This document shows, piece after piece, positions 35,196 to 39,563 of a stretch of DNA of 39,563 nucleotides (positions are counted from its first letter, which is position 1; every line of letters starts with the position of its first letter). The DNA comes from Enterococcus mundtii (GTDB taxonomy: Bacteria; Bacillota; Bacilli; Lactobacillales; Enterococcaceae): contig NZ_PUAP01000031.1 of the NCBI RefSeq assembly GCF_002947535.1, positions 1 through 39,563 of the forward strand, read 5' to 3'. The position numbers were made by a program, and so were the translations under genes. The notes below the pieces were generated by a model, which did not search any database, had not been told where the DNA came from, and saw nothing but the letters and a program-made list of their open reading frames with translations.

Positions 35196-36413
35196 TTATC
35201 TTTGTTGATAGGTTGTCAGGAATTCACGCATTTTTTTCGCCGTTACTTTTAGATCATCTAATTTTGGTAAGTAGACGATTCTAAAATGATCTGGATCAGG
35301 CCAGTTAAAACCGCCTCCGTGAACAAGCAAAATCTTATGCTCATGTAGAAAATCTAATACGAATTGCTCATCATTGGTAATATTGAAGCGTTTCGTATCG
35401 ATTTTAGGAAAGATATAAAAAGCTGCTTTTGGCTTAACCGCTGATAATCCAGGGATATCATTGATTGCATTATAGATGTATTCTCTTTGTTCGTAGATCC
35501 GTCCACCTGGCAGTAACAATTCATCTACACTTTGGTAGCCCCCTAAGGCAGTTTGGATGATTTGTTGCGACAATACATTTGAACAAAGACGCATAGAAGA
35601 AAGCATGTTCAATCCTTCAATATAGCCCTTTACATTTGATTTATCACCACTCAACACCATCCAACCGACACGGAATCCCGCCACACGATGTGATTTTGAT
35701 AGGCCATTCAATGTGACAACGAATAGATCAGGTGCTAACGTCGCAATCGGGATATGCTCTAATCCGTCCATCACTAAACGATCATAGATTTCGTCTGAAT
35801 AGATGATCAATTGATGTTCTCGCGCAATTTTTACGATTTCTTCTAACAACTCTTTTGGATATAAAGCTCCTGTTGGATTATTAGGATTGATGATCACGAT
35901 CGCCTTTGTTCGGCTCGTAACTTTAGATTTGATATCATCAATATCTGGATACCATTCGGCTTGTTCATCGCATACATAATGAACTGGTTTTCCTCCAGCT
36001 AAAGAAACGGAAGCTGTCCATAATGGATAATCTGGCATTGGTACCAATACTTCATCACCATTGTCTAGCAATCCTTGCATACACATCGTGATCAGCTCAC
36101 TGACCCCATTACCAGTATAGATATCATTGATCGTCACATTTGGAAATTTTTTCAATTGACAATACTGTTCAATCGCTTTTCGTGCAGAAAAAATCCCTTT
36201 TGAGTCCGAATAGCCTTCTGAATCTCTGGCATTCATGATCAAATCACGGATCACTTCATTTGGTGCCTCAAATCCAAATGGTGCTGGATTTCCAGTGTTC
36301 AATTTTAAAATACTGATGCCCTCTTCTTGCATCCGTTCTGCTTCTTCAAGAACCGGTCCGCGGACATCGTAACTTACGCCTTCTAATTTGTTGGATTTTT
36401 CAAATTCTCTCAT
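35196..36413 (-). CDS. PLP-dependent aminotransferase (AlaT/AlaA-like)
   Basis: Class I/II aminotransferase of 405 residues, cytosolic. The N-terminus EFEKSNKLEGVSYDVRGPVLEEAERM and LKLNTGNPAPFGF match the AlaA/AlaT (alanine transaminase) group. The PLP-binding Lys lies in LNGLSKSHRVAGFRVGWM. Other conserved parts are NPNNPTGALYP and YSDEIYDRLVMDG. Alanine and glutamate are likely substrates, but this is by family. The ribosome binding site is poor (GGATTGGATC). A possible promoter (GTGGCA, 18 bp, TATGAT) is weak. Confidence 0.92.
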   Translation of the reverse strand: MREFEKSNKLEGVSYDVRGPVLEEAERMQEEGISILKLNTGNPAPFGFEAPNEVIRDLIMNARDSEGYSDSKGIFSARKAIEQYCQLKKFPNVTINDIYTGNGVSELITMCMQGLLDNGDEVLVPMPDYPLWTASVSLAGGKPVHYVCDEQAEWYPDIDDIKSKVTSRTKAIVIINPNNPTGALYPKELLEEIVKIAREHQLIIYSDEIYDRLVMDGLEHIPIATLAPDLFVVTLNGLSKSHRVAGFRVGWMVLSGDKSNVKGYIEGLNMLSSMRLCSNVLSQQIIQTALGGYQSVDELLLPGGRIYEQREYIYNAINDIPGLSAVKPKAAFYIFPKIDTKRFNITNDEQFVLDFLHEHKILLVHGGGFNWPDPDHFRIVYLPKLDDLKVTAKKMREFLTTYQQR

Positions 36414-36547
36414 AGTGATCCAATCCCTCGTTTCAAAAAAGTTAGAAATTTCTGATTATGCTCATTTATTTCCATATCATACTCCATTCATCTGGATTTT
36501 GCCACCGTTTTAAAAAAATCCTAAATGAAAACCAACTTTTTTTACTT

Positions 36548-36709
36548 TTACTTTTCTTGACGATCATTCCAAAGATTTGCTGCCCAATCCATTGCGATCC
36601 CGATAATCACACCTAAGAATATTCCCATGATCAATTGTCCGAATGCTAATCCTATGATAATGCCTGCCGCCATCCCTAAAATTGAAAATTCTCCATCATA
36701 TTTATTCAT
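36548..36709 (-). CDS. Small membrane protein of 53 residues
   Basis: The protein starts MNKYDGEFSILGMAAG. One long or two short hydrophobic segments (about 10-42) are rich in Gly and Ile (AAGIIIGLAFGQLIMGIFLG), and the end is DWAANLWNDRQEK. AGAGGG lies 6 bases before the ATG. The start, stop and composition make a real gene likely; a longer frame on the other strand here is probably not real. Function is unknown. The Gly-rich pattern fits a pore-like or helper membrane peptide. It stands alone between the aminotransferase and the tRNA. Confidence 0.7.
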   Translation of the reverse strand: MNKYDGEFSILGMAAGIIIGLAFGQLIMGIFLGVIIGIAMDWAANLWNDRQEK

Positions 36710-36728
36710 GATTTCCCTCTTTCATATC

Positions 36729-36757
36729 TTGACATCTATTTCGTTACTCGCTATGAT
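36729..36757 (+). promoter_or_regulatory. tRNA-Leu promoter
   Basis: TTGACA (36729-36734), a 17-bp spacer and TATGAT (36752-36757). The -35 is consensus. The tRNA starts 17 bases after the -10. Confidence 0.85.
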
Positions 36758-36773
36758 TAAAGTGTTGTTTCTT

Positions 36774-36857
36774 GCAGACGTGATGGAACGGCAGACATGC
36801 AAGATTGAGGGTCTTGTGAGCGTAAGCTCGTGTGGGTTCAAATCCCATCGTCTGCAT
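36774..36857 (+). tRNA. tRNA-Leu (anticodon GAG)
   Basis: An 84-base class II tRNA. The acceptor stem is GCAGACG/CGTCTGC with discriminator A. The anticodon stem is CAAGA/TCTTG, the loop TTGAGGG gives anticodon GAG (36807-36809), and the long variable arm is GAGC-GTAA-GCTC. The T-arm is GTGGG TTCAAAT CCCAT. CCA is not encoded. It reads CUC and CUU. It is a single gene with its own promoter and terminator. Confidence 0.95.
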
Positions 36858-36866
36858 AAATAAGCA

Positions 36867-36897
36867 AAACTCATGGTTTATGCCATGAGTTTTTTTG
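36867..36897 (+). terminator. tRNA-Leu terminator
   Basis: Stem AAAACTCATGG/CCATGAGTTTT followed by a T run, 9 bases after the tRNA. Confidence 0.9.
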
Positions 36898-37004
36898 TTT
36901 GTTATTTGAAAAAACAAGGCATTTCATCGAATCAGTTGCTTGATTTTCCTACCTATATAAGAGTAACTCATTCGTCCTTAATATCGAACATTGATTTCGG
37001 TCGT

Positions 37005-37280
37005 TCATTTGATGATCTTCTGTTTAGGGAAGAGACTATTTTCAAAAGCGACAACAATGTTTGGTTTTTCTAATACCGTGTAGTCTTTAACAACAAATTG
37101 CTTACGGTTATTATAGTAGCCTTTCACAAATATCTTCATTCCATCATCTACATCGGCAATAAAGTTCAGGCTATGGCTAGCAATCAAACAATTTTCTGAG
37201 CCCAAAGTAAAACGGATCAGTGGCCGTTCTCCTAGTTTGATCGTTCTGATTTTTGAGACCGTTCCATATTTTCTTTCCAT
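37005..37280 (-). CDS. SOS-controlled small OB-fold-like protein
   Basis: A 91-residue protein of no family I can name. The pattern of short strands (KYGTVSKIRTIK, PLIRFTLGSENCLIAS, GMKIFVKGYYNN, KQFVVKDYTVLE) looks like an OB-fold, which often binds single-stranded nucleic acid. I chose the second close ATG (37280, MERKYGTV) because GGGGAG lies 8 bases upstream; the ATG 6 bases earlier is too close. Its promoter carries a perfect LexA box, so it should be induced by DNA damage. A role in repair or replication stress is inference. Confidence 0.75.
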   Translation of the reverse strand: MERKYGTVSKIRTIKLGERPLIRFTLGSENCLIASHSLNFIADVDDGMKIFVKGYYNNRKQFVVKDYTVLEKPNIVVAFENSLFPKQKIIK

Positions 37281-37302
37281 TGTCATCTCTCCCCTCAACA
37301 CT

Positions 37303-37331
37303 ATTATACGAACAAATGTTCCGATTTTCAA
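37303..37331 (-). promoter_or_regulatory. Promoter of the SOS-controlled gene
   Basis: On the minus strand: TTGAAA (complement of 37326-37331), a 17-bp spacer and a perfect TATAAT (complement of 37303-37308). The LexA box fills most of the spacer. Confidence 0.85.
37309..37322. promoter_or_regulatory. LexA (DinR) box
   Basis: CGAACAAATGTTCC fits the Gram-positive LexA consensus CGAACRNRYGTTYC at every position. It lies between the -35 and -10 boxes, an ideal place for repression. Confidence 0.88.
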
Positions 37332-37375
37332 GTGTTTATCCTCAAAAACAACACTTAAAAAACTATCGTGGGAAT

Positions 37376-38068
37376 CTATTTATTGACTTGGCGATCAACG
37401 ATTTGTTGAGACTTCTCTGCTGTTAGTTTTGCATCGTTTCTCGCTTTTTCTAATTGTGCGATATAACTTCTTAAACTGCTATTTTCTGCTGAAATAGTTT
37501 CTAATTGTTTCTTCGTAGTTGCTAGATCTGTTTGTAAATTGTTTTTTTCTCGGCTTAATTGGTTGATTTGTTCGTTTAACTGATTGACAGTACTTTGCAT
37601 CTCTGTATATTTACCTTGAATTTCTTGAAGTCTTGTAGTCCATTGACTATTCAAGGTGTTGATCTCATTTATTTTTTGAGTTATTTCATTGATTTTATTG
37701 TTGATTTCGATTTGTTTGTCATTTAGTTGGTTTTCTTTACTTTTTAATTGATTTTGTAAGTTTGCATGTTCGGCAACTAACTGGCTTTTTTGAGTCTCCA
37801 AGTCAGTAATCTTAGTTTGATAGTCTTGCGCTTTTGTTTGTATCTCTAGAAGTTCTTGATTTTTCGTTGTTAATTTACTGGTCAAATCGGTGATTTTATG
37901 GTCGTGACTTGTTAACTGTTGATCGAGTTTGTCTAAATTTTCATTGATTTTCGCTATATCAGATTCCCCTCCCCAAAATAAAATTTCTCCTGCAAAACGT
38001 GTACCTGTATAACCAATAGCTCCAAGTAACATTGCAATCAAGCCACCTATGATCCATTTCTTTTTCAT
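37376..38068 (-). CDS. Membrane-anchored coiled-coil protein
   Basis: A 230-residue protein of unknown family. The N-terminal KKKWIIGGLIAMLLGAIGYTG is a signal anchor, and residues about 40-225 are an almost unbroken coiled coil rich in Gln, Asn, Lys, Glu and Leu (for example LNEQINQLSREKNNLQTDLA). It contains no Cys and no enzymatic motif. It could be a spacer or scaffold on the outer face of the membrane, or inside if the anchor is reversed. AAGGAG precedes the ATG. Confidence 0.8.
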   Translation of the reverse strand: MKKKWIIGGLIAMLLGAIGYTGTRFAGEILFWGGESDIAKINENLDKLDQQLTSHDHKITDLTSKLTTKNQELLEIQTKAQDYQTKITDLETQKSQLVAEHANLQNQLKSKENQLNDKQIEINNKINEITQKINEINTLNSQWTTRLQEIQGKYTEMQSTVNQLNEQINQLSREKNNLQTDLATTKKQLETISAENSSLRSYIAQLEKARNDAKLTAEKSQQIVDRQVNK

Positions 38069-38108
38069 GTTCTTCTCCTTAATAAAACAATTATTTTATA
38101 ACCAGATA

Positions 38109-38137
38109 AATCTAATCTTTCATTCACCTATTGTCAA
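38109..38137 (-). promoter_or_regulatory. Promoter of the coiled-coil gene
   Basis: On the minus strand: consensus TTGACA (complement of 38132-38137), a 17-bp spacer and TAGATT (complement of 38109-38114). Confidence 0.7.
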
Positions 38138-38238
38138 GACATATTATTTTTTTATTTTCAGATCCTATAAAACGTTGAAAATAAAGGACTATAAATTAAA
38201 TTACAGGCAATATTTTAGTACAAATTCTTTAATTGTTT

Positions 38239-38244
38239 TATAAT
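38239..38244 (+). promoter_or_regulatory. Probable -10 box of the DUF378 gene
   Basis: A perfect TATAAT at 38239-38244 with no good -35 (TTAGTA at 18 bp). The leader is about 30 bases. Confidence 0.5.
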
Positions 38245-38277
38245 AATAGTATGTCATATAGGAAAGGGGTAATTTCA

Positions 38278-38490
38278 ATGAAAACATTAGATATGATTGC
38301 ATTAACATTGCTGATTGTTGGAGGATTGAACTGGTTGTTAGTTGGTTTATTAGAATTTGATTTAGTAGCGACGATTGCAGGCGGTTCAACAACTATTTTA
38401 GCTAAAGCTATATATATTATTGTTGGGATTTGTGCTATTTATTGTTTGAAATTCTTTCCAATGATCTCCAATCGTATTGAACACCAATAA
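38278..38490 (+). CDS. DUF378 family small membrane protein
   Basis: A 70-residue protein with two hydrophobic helices (MIALTLLIVGGLNWLLVGLL and AKAIYIIVGICAIYCLKFF). The motif GGLNWLLVGLLEFDLVA is the mark of DUF378 (YuzA-like). I chose ATG 38278 because GGAAAGGGG lies about 8 bases upstream; an earlier in-frame ATG at 38233 lies in the promoter. Function is not known for the family. Confidence 0.9.
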   Translation: MKTLDMIALTLLIVGGLNWLLVGLLEFDLVATIAGGSTTILAKAIYIIVGICAIYCLKFFPMISNRIEHQ

Positions 38491-38508
38491 TTGGGATTTG
38501 ATTTTTTT

Positions 38509-38546
38509 AGAACATGGGGCAAACATATGCTCCATGTTCTTTTTTT
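38509..38546 (+). terminator. Terminator of the DUF378 gene
   Basis: A 12-bp stem (38509-38520 and 38529-38540, one G-U pair) with an 8-base loop, followed by a seven-T run. Confidence 0.88.
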
Positions 38547-38880
38547 CGATTCACTTCTATGTATTGTTATCAACAAGCGATAGGAACGGATACTAATGCT
38601 GATTGTTACCCCAACTTTTTATCTTCTACAATAGAAAAAAGACTTATTTATTCGTCGCTTAATATTTTCTTAATTAAATTTTTTATTAAAAAAAGAGAAC
38701 ATACATTCTTTTAATTAAGCGGAAGAAAGCGTTTTTCAATTACATATGTTTCGCTGAATATTACAAAAAAGGTAGCTTTGTCATAAACTGTTACATTTTT
38801 ATCACCTATGAAATGTCTCCTCATGTTAAAGTATTACTCGTTAGCGAAAAGAGCTAATCAAATAACTTTTTAAAATACGA
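38547..38880. other. AT-rich intergenic stretch before the Apf-type gene
   Basis: No gene seen. It holds a 10-bp inverted repeat CTTAATTAAA/TTTAATTAAG (38669-38678 and 38712-38721) and a small TTAGC/GCTAA hairpin near 38839-38855 in the leader. A promoter for the next gene must be here, but I could not place it with confidence. Confidence 0.5.
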
Positions 38881-38892
38881 AGGAGATCTTTC

Positions 38893-39507
38893 ATGAAATC
38901 ACTTAAAACAATTCTTTCTGGAACAACTTTGGCTGCCGGCGCTGCATTATTTATGGGTACTTCTGCACACGCAGACGAAGCCTACACTGTTCAATCAGGT
39001 GATACTTTATCAACGATTTCTCAAAAATACGTTGGTGACAACTCCTTGATCCAAACAATTGCCGAAGCAAACTCAATCTCAAACATTCACCTGATCTTTT
39101 CAGGTCAAGAACTAACTATTCCTACTGGTGAGCAAGCAGCTGCTCCTGTCGCTACTCAAGCGCCTGTAGAACCTGTACAACAAACAGCTCCAGTTGTGGA
39201 AACACCTGTAGTTGAACAAGCGCCTGTAGTAGAAGAAGCGCCAGTTGTGGAGCAAGCTCCTGCTACTGAAGTGGCTGTTTCAACTGGCACGAGCGATGCC
39301 AAAGAATGGATCGCACAAAAAGAATCTAGCGGTTCTTACACAGCAACAAACGGACGCTATATCGGTCGTTACCAATTAGACTCTTCTTACTTGAACGGTG
39401 ACTACTCTGCTGCCAATCAAGAAAGAGTAGCAGAACAATATGTTGCCTCTCGTTATGGCTCTTGGGATGCTGCTAAAGCTTTCTGGTTAGCTAACGGTTG
39501 GTACTAA
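38893..39507 (+). CDS. Secreted LysM protein, aggregation-promoting-factor type
   Basis: A 204-residue wall protein. The signal peptide (about 1-27) ends in SAHA-DEA. One LysM domain (about 29-76) starts YTVQSGDTLSTISQKYVGD and binds peptidoglycan. A Pro/Val/Glu/Ala-rich linker (about 80-135) has repeated APVVE/PVVEQ units. The C-terminal domain (about 138-204) AKEWIAQKESSGSYTATNG to AKAFWLANGWY matches Lactobacillus Apf and SceD/IsaA-like lytic transglycosylase folds, with the likely catalytic Glu in QKESSGSY. It probably cleaves or remodels peptidoglycan and may affect aggregation. AAGGAG lies before the ATG. Its terminator would lie past the window edge. Confidence 0.92.
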   Translation: MKSLKTILSGTTLAAGAALFMGTSAHADEAYTVQSGDTLSTISQKYVGDNSLIQTIAEANSISNIHLIFSGQELTIPTGEQAAAPVATQAPVEPVQQTAPVVETPVVEQAPVVEEAPVVEQAPATEVAVSTGTSDAKEWIAQKESSGSYTATNGRYIGRYQLDSSYLNGDYSAANQERVAEQYVASRYGSWDAAKAFWLANGWY

Positions 39508-39563
39508 GAACGATTTGATCATTGAATTTAAAGCAGAATAAATAAAACTGGAAGGCTTCGAAA

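Noticed and set aside
36627-36863. 78-codon plus-strand frame running into tRNA-Leu
   Set aside because: It crosses the tRNA promoter and most of the tRNA, and is antisense to the better 53-residue gene.
38779-38794. WalR-like pair TGTCAT/TGTTAC before the Apf-type gene
   Set aside because: The spacing is one base short of the TGTWAH-N5-TGTWAH pattern and the first half has a mismatch.

Overview
The window looks like chromosome from a low-GC Firmicute of the genus Enterococcus, probably the E. faecium / E. hirae / E. durans side. The basis is the Gram-positive purine operon with separate purS, purQ and small purL, the strong AGGAGG-type ribosome binding sites, a LysM plus Apf-type secreted wall protein, and the recognisable protein sequences. 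Species is not resolved, and no search was run.

The left half (about 50-19500, mostly minus strand) is a purine metabolism island. Read in the direction of transcription it runs xpt-pbuX (guanine riboswitch), purE-purK-purB, then purC-purS-purQ-purL-purF-purM-purN-purH-purD, followed by an aldo/keto reductase, an unknown coiled-coil gene and guaC. The Bacillus-type operon is cut in two between purB and purC by an unrelated plus-strand gene (13566-13943) with its own promoter and terminator. Each half has its own promoter of identical form (TTGATT, 17 bp, TAAAAT), and each has a PurBox-like site about 75 bp upstream of the predicted start. This fits PurR acting as an activator, as in Lactococcus. 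guaC has a third promoter of the same type.

The region 19850-22530 is a minus-strand group: a small unknown protein, a VanY-type D,D-carboxypeptidase, a GH73 glucosaminidase and a TIM-barrel protein. Next come a Gfo/Idh/MocA oxidoreductase, two divergent ArAE/FUSC-type membrane proteins, and an NfeD-flotillin pair. A membrane-anchored or secreted DNA/RNA nuclease with a small downstream gene (possible immunity partner) follows. A P-type ATPase faces a divergent MerR regulator across a classic 19-bp-spacer promoter.

The right end (32700-39563) holds nagA behind a dre-like operator, an XRE-TPR (RRNPP-like) regulator, an alanine/aspartate-type aminotransferase, a 53-residue membrane peptide gene and tRNA-Leu(GAG). 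After these come a small OB-fold-like gene with a perfect LexA box inside its promoter, a membrane-anchored coiled-coil protein, a DUF378 membrane protein and an Apf-type LysM protein. I saw no prophage, insertion sequence, CRISPR array or rRNA. One dispersed intergenic repeat occurs at 17240-17400, with a truncated copy at the window's left edge.
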